Assembly: GCF_040717535.1 (NCBI RefSeq)
Contig: NZ_JBFEFI010000002.1
Coordinates: 806,001-870,000, forward strand
Length of the DNA: 64,000 nucleotides
DNA from: Thalassoglobus sp. JC818
GTDB lineage: Bacteria > Planctomycetota > Planctomycetia > Planctomycetales > Planctomycetaceae
Reading direction: 5' to 3'
Shown here: positions 28,938 through 38,000 of the stretch, one piece after another
Layout of the letters: each line of letters begins with the position of its first letter
Position numbering within the stretch: position 1 is the first letter of the stretch
Notes under the pieces: model-generated
Database searches by the model: none
What the model saw: the letters and a program-made list of their open reading frames with translations, nothing else
What the model was told of the DNA's origin: nothing
Program-made: the position numbers and the translations under genes

Positions 28938-29623
28938 GCGATCTCCTCAGCTTGCTCAGCGAATGCCAGTTCTCGTTTCACTCTTGCCACTGTCTCGCGG
29001 ACATGCCGGCGATTTTCAGAAAGCCTCCCAAATGGGGTTTCGAGACAACTGTTGATGAACATCAACAGCATCGCAGCGATCAGCCCGGCAGCGGTCGACC
29101 AGATAGCGTCTCCGAACCGGCCGAGAATCAGTCCGACCGTCGCGGTTGATTCGCCAGCCCCTCCGGGATTCGCCTGCAGTGCCGCTCCGATCGCCAGAAT
29201 CGTCCCCAGGACTCCTGCGAGTGGATACGCTTCAATCATGGTGCGGGCCATGTTGTAGACTGTTTCGAACATCATCGAATTCAGGTAGCGGCGCTTTTCG
29301 TCGAGAACTCGCATTCTCTGAAGCAATATCCCGCGATCTGCTTTTCGGTCATCTTCATCGAGAGCTTCGTTCACATCTGAAAGAAACGCATCGATCTGGT
29401 CCGAGAGATGAGCTGTCGAATCCAGCAGGCTCTGGTGACTCATGCCTCTCGTGAAATCAAAGAGCGCGGAGGCGATCTTTTTGAGATCTCTTCGTGACCA
29501 GATCCACAAGACCAGAAACACAAACAAGTGCACCGCGCAGGTCAGAGCGATGATGAGTGTCGAGAGCGTCGACAGGTATTGGAGAAGTTCGTTCATGAGT
29601 CCCTGTGGATCCGGAGTGGTCAA
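28934..29623 (-). CDS. MotA/TolQ/ExbB proton channel-like protein
   Basis: A 229-residue inner-membrane protein with an N-terminal membrane segment (LIIALTCAVHLFVFLVLWIW), a cytoplasmic helical stretch, then two closely spaced membrane segments (YPLAGVLGTILAIGAALQAN and TVGLILGRFGDAIWSTAAGLIAAMLL) of the MotA/TolQ/ExbB signature type with the GVLGT motif. With ExbD-like partners it should form a proton-driven motor. First gene of the operon; 444 bases of non-coding DNA separate its start from the divergent tadE gene. Confidence 0.88.
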   Translation of the reverse strand: MTTPDPQGLMNELLQYLSTLSTLIIALTCAVHLFVFLVLWIWSRRDLKKIASALFDFTRGMSHQSLLDSTAHLSDQIDAFLSDVNEALDEDDRKADRGILLQRMRVLDEKRRYLNSMMFETVYNMARTMIEAYPLAGVLGTILAIGAALQANPGGAGESTATVGLILGRFGDAIWSTAAGLIAAMLLMFINSCLETPFGRLSENRRHVRETVARVKRELAFAEQAEEIA

Positions 29624-30067
29624 CAGCAGTGGTCTCCAGAGTACGCAGAATGAGACATTTCTTGAAGCGCAAGTAATGAGTCAGAGCACTTTGGCAGTTT
29701 GAGTGACGAACTGACGTGCTTCATTTCGCCGCAGAGTGAATTCACCGGGCCGAATTTACGGAGGCTGGCATGTTCCTCAATTTCAGTTCAGTCATCACAA
29801 AGCTGACGACCAGACGCTCAATGTGGCGAAATCGCTTCATGTTGATCTCGATCAACGGCTTTTTCCAAACTGAAGGCTCAAGTGGGAAGCTCTCACGATT
29901 TCGGAAGTGACGTCTGAATTCGAATTTTCTTAGCAATTTCCCCAATACTGAGATTTATTTGCGTTGTGAGCAGAAAACGGCAACTCGTGCAAAATGCGTG
30001 ATCTAAGTTGCAGCAGTGTGTGGGCAAGCAAATGCAATTGAATTGCGCAAGTTGAAAGAGAAGAGAT
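29624..30067. promoter_or_regulatory. Divergent intergenic region, ExbB operon / tad cluster
   Basis: This 444-base stretch holds the promoters of the leftward ExbB operon and the rightward TadE/TadE/TadG cluster. The part next to tadE is AT-rich and contains the odd palindrome GCAATTgAATTGC at 30034-30046, 21 bases upstream of the tadE ATG, a possible operator. No RNA gene or coding frame was recognised. Confidence 0.4.
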
Positions 30068-30565
30068 ATGATATCCCTCACCAAGTGGCGGGCTGAGAGG
30101 AAGGATCGGGCTGGCAGTGAACGGAACTCTGGGGTGGTACTTGTCGAATTTGCTCTCGTCTGCTCGCTCTTCGCGGTCTTTCTGGCAGCGATTGTGGAGT
30201 TCGGCCATGTGTATATGGTCATCAACATTCTGAATGCGTCTGCGAAGCGTTCAGCTCGATACGGGGCAGTGGAGGGCATCACCAGTGCTCAGGTTGCTTC
30301 AAAAGTGAACACCATTCTCAGTTCAACAATTTCCCCAGCTCAAGCCACAACGAAAGTGCTCGACGGGAACTGCTTCGATGATCCGGATTTTGACTTCGAT
30401 ACGTTTGATCCGGACGCTCTTGAACAAGTTGAATTGACCGATCTCGATCGCCGAGAGCTGTTCGTTGTGCGTGTCACTGTTCCCTATGACCAGGTGGCCA
30501 TTATGCCGCCGTTTTGGGTCAAGGGAGTCGTCTTGGTCGGCCAATCTGTGATGCGTCACGAGTAA
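30068..30565 (+). CDS. TadE-like pseudopilin
   Basis: A 165-residue protein of the TadE family. A short basic N-terminus is followed by the prepilin-like membrane segment GVVLVEFALVCSLFAVFLAA, with the Glu residue (VEFAL) typical of Tad pseudopilins, then FGHVYMVINILNASAKRSARYGAVEG, also characteristic. The remaining 95 residues are extracytoplasmic. TadE-type minor pilins assist Flp pilus assembly. The start is preceded by agagaagag. First of three genes that end at the strong terminator near 33.4 kb. Confidence 0.88.
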   Translation: MISLTKWRAERKDRAGSERNSGVVLVEFALVCSLFAVFLAAIVEFGHVYMVINILNASAKRSARYGAVEGITSAQVASKVNTILSSTISPAQATTKVLDGNCFDDPDFDFDTFDPDALEQVELTDLDRRELFVVRVTVPYDQVAIMPPFWVKGVVLVGQSVMRHE

Positions 30566-30577
30566 GGAGTAATTCGA

Positions 30578-31063
30578 ATGAGAATTTCTTTAAAACGGTT
30601 CAAATCGGCATGCCAGTCAAATCGGCGTGCGGTGGCAGCGGTTGAATTCGCAATCGTCGCTCCGATTTTCATGTCGATTGCTCTCGGTGTGATGGAGATG
30701 GGACGTGCGCTCGATGTCTCCACCAATCTGACAGGGGCTGTTCGCGAAGCGGGTCGTTTCGCAGCCATGCACAGGAATGGAATTGTTCCTCAGGGAATGA
30801 CGACGAACCAAAAAGTCATTTTGGACATTCGCAACGTGCTGAAAGCGAATGGGGTCAATGGCGATGCCGCTGCAATCACGATTACGCATGCTGAAGGCCC
30901 CAATCAGGGGCAGACGTTCGATCTTGATTCCTCAGACAACTACATGCAGTACTTCAATATCAGCATCACCATCGCTTATCAGGAGGTCAGCGGTTTTCCC
31001 CTCAAATTTATGCACGGACAGTCATTGCGTTCGTCAATCATTTTCCGACTCGGATTGAAGTAG
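30578..31063 (+). CDS. TadE-like pseudopilin (second copy)
   Basis: A 161-residue TadE-family protein. The membrane segment RAVAAVEFAIVAPIFMSIALGVMEMGR and the following LTGAVREAGRFAAMHRNG match the family. The ribosome site aaggag lies 7 bases before the ATG and the gene starts 12 bases after the preceding tadE, so the two are co-translated. The soluble domain differs from that of the first copy, suggesting distinct minor pilins rather than a recent duplication. Confidence 0.88.
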   Translation: MRISLKRFKSACQSNRRAVAAVEFAIVAPIFMSIALGVMEMGRALDVSTNLTGAVREAGRFAAMHRNGIVPQGMTTNQKVILDIRNVLKANGVNGDAAAITITHAEGPNQGQTFDLDSSDNYMQYFNISITIAYQEVSGFPLKFMHGQSLRSSIIFRLGLK

Positions 31064-31196
31064 TCGAAAGTTTGAGAGCTGAATTTCAATACGCGTGAGA
31101 TGGATCACTCGGAACGTTGTTTGGTTCTCATTCGGTTGGCTCATTGCTCGATGAGGTCGCGGATCCACTTACCAGTTTGTTCCAGGATGTGAATTC

Positions 31197-33326
31197 ATGA
31201 GAGTGAAACAGAAAAGATGGTGGTCAAGGATGGCGTACATATCTCAGGAGTTAAGAGAGCGCAGAGGAGCGTTTTTAATCCTCTCGGCAGTGGTGCTCGT
31301 TGGGTGTTTGACAATTGTATCGCTGGCAGTCGATATCGGGTTCTTGAACCTGACCAAGCAACGGATGCAGAATGCCGTCGATGCCGCCGCGTTGGCAGCG
31401 TCTCTCGAGATTACTAATGCCATTAACAATGCACCTCTCGATACTCTGGATGTGACCGGCTACGCACTTGCCCAAGCACGTCTTGAAGCAGCGCGTGTTG
31501 CCCAACTGAATGGAGTGTTTGTTGACCCCGATGCCGATGTGACATTCGGCAAGCGGACGTACGACGACCTGACCGGGAAGTACAGTGTTCAGTGGAACGC
31601 TTCTCCTTCGAATGTCGTGAAGGTTGTGGCTCGACGCGACAATGACGATGTTGAGAGACCAGACGGCAAGCTGCAGCTCTTCTTCTCCGGAGTCACCGGA
31701 GATCGACGGGCTGTCGTCCGAACAGATGCCATCGCCTATGTTGAATCGCGTGACATTGTTGTGGTTCACGACTTTTCCCGCTCGATGAACTTCGATAGCT
31801 ATTTCAATGATGAGTCGAACTACCACCTCGCGGATGCCGAGGTCATCGCGAACCTCTCGAAAGTCTGGACCGATCTGCAGATGCCCAACACCGGCAATCT
31901 CACGTTCACTCCTGAGTATCTGACGGTGACAAACAGTTCAGACGGTATCACTGCCTCTGTCGAGTTTCAGTACGATGACCTCCGAGTCACAAGTGGCGCA
32001 GATATTCAGCAGGTGCAGGTGCGTTATACAAATGGAAGTTCCCACACCTTCACGGGACTCAGCGGAAACGATGTCAATATCAACGGAAACCGAGATATTG
32101 AGACTGCCTGGGTGACGCTCAACGCATCGGGAGAATCCGACCCAGTGACTGTCACGGAATCGGGAGTCGATGTTGAGTTTTCCGGTGATCGTTTGACAGC
32201 CACGATTAACTCACCGTATCGAGTCCGAGAAGTCTACGTTGGATTCACAAACGGCGGAGACGACTACGAAAGTCACGGAAGCTACGGGCCATACAACTAT
32301 ACGTATGAAGCCGACGCTCCGATTGACTATATGTATCTCGAACTTCTTGATGGACGTTCGTTCTGGTACTACTTCGATGCTCCTGATGGAGCTGGAACTG
32401 TGACCATCCGATTCGATGACACAGACTCTGCTGTGAAAGATTACTTCAATCTCACTCAGTCCTATCCATATCAGGCTGGGAGCTGGAATGGATATATTGA
32501 CCACGTTCGAACTTATGGAGAGTTCAGAAACCGTGGCTATCGAGAAAAGTACGGCGGACTCACTCTGATCAACTACATTCTGAAGTACTACTCAAGTTAC
32601 GATGAAACGAAGGATCTCTGGAAGACCCGGCACTATCCGTTCCACGCCATTAAAGAAGGGCACTTCCTGTTCTGTGATTATCTCGCAGATCTCGGATTCG
32701 ACGACCACATCGGAATGGTCAGCTACGACACAAATCACCGAATGGAAATGGTGGTGAATGAGCCTGATCCGCTCATCCCGTATGTGGATGTTCGAGATGA
32801 GCCGATCACAGATGACTACCTCTCGATTAAAGATTTGATGCGTTACAAGCAGGCGTCCCACTACTCCAATTCCACGAACATGGGTGGCGGGTTGAAAGAT
32901 GGAACGCTGATGGTGAACACGTATAGTCGGCCTGGGTCGAAGAAAACGATCCTGCTTATGACCGACGGAAATACGAACACCATGGATTCCGGCGAGAGCA
33001 CAAGTCTTCCGTATGGTTGGAGCTGGAACCAGCTTCTGGACTACGACAACGACGGAAGCGCGGACTACACCACCAACAGTGGTCATAAGCGGTACGTGTT
33101 GCGTCTCGCATATGAGGCTCAACAGGCTGGGATCATGATTCACACGATGAGCGTGGGGGTCGATGCTGACCGTGACCTGATGGAAGCCATCGCCCATATA
33201 GGCGGCGGCCATCACATCATCGTTCCCGGAGGAGCCAGTGTTTCTGACATGGAAGCACAAGTGAATGCCGGCTTCCATCGCATTGCTTCGTTCGTTCCAC
33301 CAGCGACTTTGCTTCCTGAGGAATAA
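31197..33326 (+). CDS. TadG-like protein with von Willebrand A domain
   Basis: A 709-residue secreted protein. The N-terminus resembles TadG: RRGAFLILSAVVLVGCLTIVSLAVDIGFLNLTKQRMQNAVDAAALAA. A von Willebrand A domain starts near residue 185 with the MIDAS motif DFSRS (VVVHDFSRSM). About 270 residues, including beta-rich modules (NLTFTPEYLTVTNSSDG, EVYVGFTNGG), separate it from the rest of the domain (FLFCDYLADLGFDDHIGMVSYD, NSTNMGGGLKDG supplying the MIDAS Thr, LLMTDGNTN supplying the Asp). TadG proteins anchor or modulate Flp pili at the envelope. The same cluster order (tadE, tadE, tadG) is seen in other planctomycetes from memory. Confidence 0.87.
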   Translation: MRVKQKRWWSRMAYISQELRERRGAFLILSAVVLVGCLTIVSLAVDIGFLNLTKQRMQNAVDAAALAASLEITNAINNAPLDTLDVTGYALAQARLEAARVAQLNGVFVDPDADVTFGKRTYDDLTGKYSVQWNASPSNVVKVVARRDNDDVERPDGKLQLFFSGVTGDRRAVVRTDAIAYVESRDIVVVHDFSRSMNFDSYFNDESNYHLADAEVIANLSKVWTDLQMPNTGNLTFTPEYLTVTNSSDGITASVEFQYDDLRVTSGADIQQVQVRYTNGSSHTFTGLSGNDVNINGNRDIETAWVTLNASGESDPVTVTESGVDVEFSGDRLTATINSPYRVREVYVGFTNGGDDYESHGSYGPYNYTYEADAPIDYMYLELLDGRSFWYYFDAPDGAGTVTIRFDDTDSAVKDYFNLTQSYPYQAGSWNGYIDHVRTYGEFRNRGYREKYGGLTLINYILKYYSSYDETKDLWKTRHYPFHAIKEGHFLFCDYLADLGFDDHIGMVSYDTNHRMEMVVNEPDPLIPYVDVRDEPITDDYLSIKDLMRYKQASHYSNSTNMGGGLKDGTLMVNTYSRPGSKKTILLMTDGNTNTMDSGESTSLPYGWSWNQLLDYDNDGSADYTTNSGHKRYVLRLAYEAQQAGIMIHTMSVGVDADRDLMEAIAHIGGGHHIIVPGGASVSDMEAQVNAGFHRIASFVPPATLLPEE

Positions 33327-33364
33327 CGAAGAGTTCACTGAGAAAGTGGATCAGATTGACGATC

Positions 33365-33403
33365 GACGTGGCGAGCGAAACAACGCTCGCCACGTCTTTT
33401 TTT
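33365..33403 (+). terminator. Perfect intrinsic terminator after the tad cluster
   Basis: Perfect 13-bp arms (gacgtggcgagcg / cgctcgccacgtc), a 6-base loop aaacaa and a run of seven Ts. It lies 38 bases past the TadG-like stop codon and closes the tadE-tadE-tadG unit. Confidence 0.95.
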
Positions 33404-33490
33404 ATTGACTGAAGTTCCAAGCGAGACCGTCTCAATCGTTTTGCTGTCGTTGCGCGCCTGATGGATTCTCGGACGGTGCCTCAATTCAGG

Positions 33491-34117
33491 CTACTCTTCA
33501 TCTTCGTCTTCGGCCAGCGGAGTTAGAATGACGTCGAGACCGATGACAGTTGTTTTGATCTGCCATTCATTTCGGTGCCAATCCTTGATGATTCTTTTGG
33601 CTTCCAGGCGATCGAGTGTTTGCTGCACGTAGAGAGGAGCCATGTCTTCGAATTCCTGGAGGAGGTCGAGTTTCCGGCCGACCAGGCTGATCATTCCGCT
33701 GAGGGGAGCTTTTCCATGTTTGGTGATCCACTCTTTCCCTTCCGGTGAGGCAGCATCCGGGCCCGCGAGTGTTAACCGGAAGGAGCGGATGGCTTTTCCG
33801 AACGAGGCGAAAATTCCATCTCCGAGACCGATGTAGTCTTTGTGGATGATGTGCAGTTGGCCTTTGCGAACGCGGGCCACCTTGTAAACCCAGTCCAGGT
33901 CGGTCTCAATGAAGTCCATCTTCAAAGCAACGTTGATGGCTTTCGCGAGGTTTCTGAGGGCGATGGCAGGCTTTGTCGTTCGCGGAGAAATCGAAAGCTG
34001 AAGGTCGCTGATGCCGCCCGCTTTCCGAGCTGTGATCACTTCAGAACTGCCCGAAGCTGGAAGCCCAATCGAGAAGTCCATGTCATCTTGTTCGGATTTC
34101 GCTGCTTTTTTCGCCAT
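33491..34117 (-). CDS. Conserved-looking protein, unknown function
   Basis: About 208 residues from the ATG at 34117 (MAKKAAKSEQDDMDFSIG). An upstream start at 34273 adds 52 residues that look non-coding, and the chosen ATG has a plausible ribosome site (aggcagg). I do not recognise a family. The sequence is a mixed alpha/beta cytoplasmic type with Lys-rich start and an acidic end (PLAEDEDEE); segments such as LAKAINVALKMDFIETDLDW and QTLDRLEAKRIIKDWHRNEW suggest a helical or winged fold. Convergent with the tad cluster and downstream of recQ on the same strand after a 195-base gap. Confidence 0.72.
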   Translation of the reverse strand: MAKKAAKSEQDDMDFSIGLPASGSSEVITARKAGGISDLQLSISPRTTKPAIALRNLAKAINVALKMDFIETDLDWVYKVARVRKGQLHIIHKDYIGLGDGIFASFGKAIRSFRLTLAGPDAASPEGKEWITKHGKAPLSGMISLVGRKLDLLQEFEDMAPLYVQQTLDRLEAKRIIKDWHRNEWQIKTTVIGLDVILTPLAEDEDEE

Positions 34118-34312
34118 GTTGCCTGCCTTGTTCACGGGCTGAGCCTGAATCAGATATTCCAACACCGACTGAAAACGATACCGTATCGGATCTTTCCCGG
34201 ACAATGACCGCCAGCACGGTCGTTCTGCAAATTGGTTTCGCAATGCTACGCGAGTAAGGCGCGCGTCAATCACTTGAAGCGATTCGAGAAGGACATCGGC
34301 ATTCGTTCAAAC

Positions 34313-36529
34313 TCAATCCGACATTTTGTTGCGGTAACATTCGACGACGATTCGCAGCGTCGTGTAGTCGATCTCTTCTTCAAAGTGTTCGAAGAGAACT
34401 TTCAAGCGGGGCGACTTGAGTTCCTCGAGTGCAGCTTCGACTGTGTTGATGATTTCGGGACTCACCCAGGGAGCGGCATCGGTCGTCTTTTTTGAGCGTA
34501 GATAGTCGATGAGGTATTTCTCGACAGTCGATGGTTGGCGACCCAGTTCCTCGCAAACCTCCTCGATCGTTTTCCCCTCATCGAAGAGCGGGAAGACTCG
34601 CAAACTCGCCTGTGAAATCGGTCGACGAGGCGATTCGGACTTTTGACTGTCATCGGAGTCGTCGGTTGCAACAGAAGAAGACTTTGCCTGTTCCAGTGAG
34701 TCGCGAATCAAGTTCAAGAACTCTTCACCGTATTGCTCGCACTTCTTGGTGCCAACGCCTGAGACTTCGAGAAATTCCTGTTCGGTCGTCGGCAGCTTCA
34801 ATGCCATGTCCTGCAGAGCAGCATCCCCGAAGATGAGATACGGAGCGACAGATTTTTCGCGAGCGATGCGAGTTCGAAGGATACGGAGTTCCTCGAACAG
34901 GTCCGCTGCATGTGCTGGTACTGCTGGCTTAGATGGGGACTTTCGAGACGCAGACTGAGAGCGTTTTGGTGCAGGCTTCGAGAGTCGAGGCTCAACTTCT
35001 CCTCTCAACAATTTCCCGCCCCGCTCGGTGATCTTCAGGATTCCGAACTCTCCCGATGCTGCGAGAAAACCCTGACTGACAAGCTGGCCAATCCAGGCTT
35101 TGATGGTCTCTTGGGATTTGTTCCGGAGAAGTCCGAATGTTGTCAATTCATCATGTGCATTTTGGCGAATACGGTCATCAGACCGGCCCTGCAACACGCG
35201 AATCGTATAGCTCGTGGCGTATTGTTCTCCCTGCCGATAAATCGACGAGAGAATCATCTGCGAGTAGCGAAGCGAGTCCGGTTCGAAGTCGCGTCCGTCT
35301 GTGCAGTGGTCGCAGGCAGTTGAGCAATCCTCGGGTAGTTCTTGTCCGAAGTGTTGCACCAGGCTTCGGTGTCGACAGTCGAGGGAATGGCAGAAATCGA
35401 CGACTGTCTGCAGCGACTCCAGAGAGGCTTGTTGCAGATTCGGCGGCTGGTCGCTGAAGATGCGTTTCCAGGTTCGGGCGTCGTTGCCTCCGAAAAAGAG
35501 ATGACATTCCGAGTTCAATCCGTCACGGCCAGCCCGACCGGTTTCCTGTTGATAATTCTCAAGAGTCTTCGGAATTCCAATATGGATCACGAAGCGGACG
35601 TCAGGCTTGTCGATCCCCATTCCGAAGGCGACAGTCGCGACGATGATCTGAATTTCATCTTTGATGAACGCTTCCTGATTTGCCTGCCGTTCCACATCGT
35701 CCATGCCTGCATGATAGGCCGCAGCACGATACCCCAGAGTCTGAAGCTGGTCGGTGACACGTTCGACTTCTTTGCGGCTGATGCAGTAGATGACTCCCGC
35801 CCTCGATGGGAATTTATCAATCACCGCCTGAACCTGTTCCAGCAGATTGTCTCGCTGGGCGATCCGATAGAAGAGATTCGGTCGGTCAAAATGGCCAATC
35901 AGAACTTCTGGTTCGTGAAGACCCAGTTGTTCAATGATGTCGGTGCGAACCCGATTCGTGGCTGTGGCTGTGTAGCCATGAAAACTGATTTCCGGAAACC
36001 ATTCGCGAAGCGACCTCAGTTCTCGATAGTGAGGGCGGAAATCGTGTCCCCACTGACTGACACAATGGGCTTCGTCGACGGCGACAAACGACGGGTTTCC
36101 TGATTCAATCAACCGCGTTAGTTGGCCGCGAGCCTGAATGCGTTCTGGGGCGAGATACAGCAGTTTGATCTCTCCCCCTTTGATCTGATCGGCGATCTCC
36201 CACTTTTCCTGAGCTGTGAGTGTGCTGTTGATAAAAGCAGCGGAAATCCCATTCTCTCTGAGTGAATCGACCTGATCTTTCATGAGTGAGATCAATGGAG
36301 AAATGACAATGGCCATTCCGTCGCGGCACATCGCTGGGGCTTGATAGCAGAGCGACTTCCCTCCGCCGGTTGGAAGCACAACCAGCGAGTCACGGTCTGC
36401 CAGGACCGATTGCATCGCGGGCAGCTGCAACTCGTGGAAGGAATCGTATCCCCAATAATCCTGCAGAACTTTCGCGAGCTGTTTGCGATAATGCTGTGCT
36501 TGATCAGGTTTCGCTGCTGCGCGAGTCAT
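34313..36529 (-). CDS. recQ: ATP-dependent DNA helicase RecQ
   Basis: A 738-residue superfamily 2 helicase used in recombination and replication-fork repair. The helicase core has FHELQLPAMQSVLADRDSLV, Walker A PTGGGKSLCYQAPA, the DEAH box VDEAHCVSQWGHDFR, GYTATATNRVRTDI, and motif VI QETGRAGRDG. A zinc-binding segment with four cysteines (CHSLDCRHRSL to CDHC) and the RQC winged helix follow, then an HRDC domain near residues 530-610. The C-terminus adds a helix-turn-helix domain (EVCEELGRQPSTVEKYLIDYL) found in many bacterial RecQ proteins. Monocistronic by spacing. Confidence 0.96.
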   Translation of the reverse strand: MTRAAAKPDQAQHYRKQLAKVLQDYWGYDSFHELQLPAMQSVLADRDSLVVLPTGGGKSLCYQAPAMCRDGMAIVISPLISLMKDQVDSLRENGISAAFINSTLTAQEKWEIADQIKGGEIKLLYLAPERIQARGQLTRLIESGNPSFVAVDEAHCVSQWGHDFRPHYRELRSLREWFPEISFHGYTATATNRVRTDIIEQLGLHEPEVLIGHFDRPNLFYRIAQRDNLLEQVQAVIDKFPSRAGVIYCISRKEVERVTDQLQTLGYRAAAYHAGMDDVERQANQEAFIKDEIQIIVATVAFGMGIDKPDVRFVIHIGIPKTLENYQQETGRAGRDGLNSECHLFFGGNDARTWKRIFSDQPPNLQQASLESLQTVVDFCHSLDCRHRSLVQHFGQELPEDCSTACDHCTDGRDFEPDSLRYSQMILSSIYRQGEQYATSYTIRVLQGRSDDRIRQNAHDELTTFGLLRNKSQETIKAWIGQLVSQGFLAASGEFGILKITERGGKLLRGEVEPRLSKPAPKRSQSASRKSPSKPAVPAHAADLFEELRILRTRIAREKSVAPYLIFGDAALQDMALKLPTTEQEFLEVSGVGTKKCEQYGEEFLNLIRDSLEQAKSSSVATDDSDDSQKSESPRRPISQASLRVFPLFDEGKTIEEVCEELGRQPSTVEKYLIDYLRSKKTTDAAPWVSPEIINTVEAALEELKSPRLKVLFEHFEEEIDYTTLRIVVECYRNKMSD

Positions 36530-36600
36530 CCGTGTCGCCTTGGGAACTTCCGAGAGTTTCTGTCTTCCGAGCCATCAATAAAGTGCTGGGCTCGAAATCA

Positions 36601-37383
36601 TCATGTTTCGTTAATTGTTTGATTGTTGTTGACCTGTCCGCTCCCGAATTCTCTGGCCCATTGAGATGAGTCTCCCTGAACGACTCGAAGTCTTCTCACG
36701 ACATCTGGATCTCTGAGGATTCGATCGGTCATCTCTTCTCCGAGGATGGAATTCTCAATCGCTGTTGTCAGGCGGGCTGCCAACATCGCGCGTCCGAATT
36801 GCTGCTCGCGCAGGAGTGGGTCAACCGCTTCATCATAGCTGTCGGTCGCGAACATTTGATGGGGCGGGGCAATTTTTTCCAGAAGTTCCGTCGTCCAGGT
36901 CGCTGGGTCGCTGCTGCCGTAGGGACTTGGACCCAGAACTGTGCGAAGAGCACGATTCCTTCGATCGAGCCAATTGAGAAGCGGCCAGACGAGACAGGAA
37001 ATGACAACGATCAGTGCACTGATCGCGAGGAGTGTCAGCGTCTCTTGATTCCATTTGCGAAGGCCCTCGTAGAGTTCCATCGTGAGGAAGAGGAAGGCTC
37101 CGGTGCCACACAGAGCCGGAATGACAGCCCATCGGCGAAGAAACGCAGAGATAACGAGATCCGCAGACCACTGGATGGGGAGTTGTAAATAATTGAAAGA
37201 TTGTCCTGGCGACGACTTTCTGAAAACGTGAATGGCCTTCAGTGGAAGCACCGGAAGATAGGCGATGCAAAAGCATTCCACAGCATCAAAGTCTGTCGTC
37301 TTCCCCGAAGTCGAGTCCTGCCAAGAAAGGTGTCCCCGAGCGTCGCAGATTGCCGTTCCGAATCCATGAACTGTTGTTGGCAT
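36601..37383 (-). CDS. Two-TM protein, unknown function
   Basis: A 260-residue protein with two predicted membrane segments (WAVIPALCGTGAFLFLTMEL at about residue 87 and LLAISALIVVISCLVWPLLNW at about residue 117). A 75-residue folded N-terminal section (FDAVECFCIAYLPVLPLKAIHVF) and a soluble C-terminal section (DSYDEAVDPLLREQQFGRAM) lie on the two sides. No family or catalytic motif was recognised. Same strand as the thioredoxin-like gene, 50 bases downstream, so possibly co-transcribed. Confidence 0.65.
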   Translation of the reverse strand: MPTTVHGFGTAICDARGHLSWQDSTSGKTTDFDAVECFCIAYLPVLPLKAIHVFRKSSPGQSFNYLQLPIQWSADLVISAFLRRWAVIPALCGTGAFLFLTMELYEGLRKWNQETLTLLAISALIVVISCLVWPLLNWLDRRNRALRTVLGPSPYGSSDPATWTTELLEKIAPPHQMFATDSYDEAVDPLLREQQFGRAMLAARLTTAIENSILGEEMTDRILRDPDVVRRLRVVQGDSSQWAREFGSGQVNNNQTINET

Positions 37384-37433
37384 TTTTCACATTCGAAATC
37401 GACGCTCGAAGACTGGCGATCTTCGTAGATTGG

Positions 37434-37826
37434 TCACAGGTATGGGGCGACCCAGTCACTCAATTCTTGTTGGGAAGCGTATCCTGTTCGTGAACGTTTG
37501 ACTCGACCATGATCAAAGAGGATGACGCGAGGAATCCCCGAAACTCCATAATGTTCGGCCAGATGCGGCTTTTCATCGACATTGATTTTGACGACGTGCA
37601 GCTTTCCTGAGTAACGGGATTTCAGCCGGGCAAGTTCGGGGTCCATGGCGACACAGGGCGGACACCAGTCAGCACCAAACTTGACGAGGACGGGTTCGTC
37701 TTGCTCGACGACGCGTGCTTGAAACCAGTAATCATCCGGCGGAGACATCATCGCATTCCGAAGTGGAATGAATGCGAGAGCCAACATAAATCCAGCGATT
37801 GCGATTAACGGTTTGACTGTGTCCAT
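37434..37826 (-). CDS. Membrane-anchored thioredoxin-like protein
   Basis: A 130-residue protein: N-terminal signal anchor (about residues 5-22), then a single thioredoxin domain with active site WCPPC (Cys55, Cys58), the conserved FGADW and the cis-proline loop SGIPRVILFDHG. The Pro-Pro dipeptide between the cysteines differs from classic thioredoxin (WCGPC) and is seen in other envelope reductases. It is probably a periplasmic thiol-disulfide oxidoreductase. The gene upstream on the same strand encodes a PQQ propeller across 174 bases. Confidence 0.88.
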   Translation of the reverse strand: MDTVKPLIAIAGFMLALAFIPLRNAMMSPPDDYWFQARVVEQDEPVLVKFGADWCPPCVAMDPELARLKSRYSGKLHVVKINVDEKPHLAEHYGVSGIPRVILFDHGRVKRSRTGYASQQELSDWVAPYL

Positions 37827-38000
37827 TGTGTGATGCCCGTGAACGAGGTTGGGTGATGGATTCGCCTCAACCTACGGTTCACAGGCAACGCAGGATCACG
37901 TTAATGAACAGTCATTCTGTGTCGACTGGAAATCGCAGAGAACCTCTTCCGGTTTTGACAATTCTTCGGATTGCGACTCCCGGCGGGGTCTTCGAATCGC

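Noticed and set aside
27544-29623. Zorya-type anti-phage system from the MotA/ExbB-like gene
   Set aside because: No OmpA-type peptidoglycan-binding partner and none of the helicase or nuclease genes of Zorya nearby; ExbB/ExbD-type features fit better.
36105-36529. RecQ as part of a defence island
   Set aside because: Neighbouring genes are housekeeping or envelope proteins and no other defence-type gene was recognised in the window.
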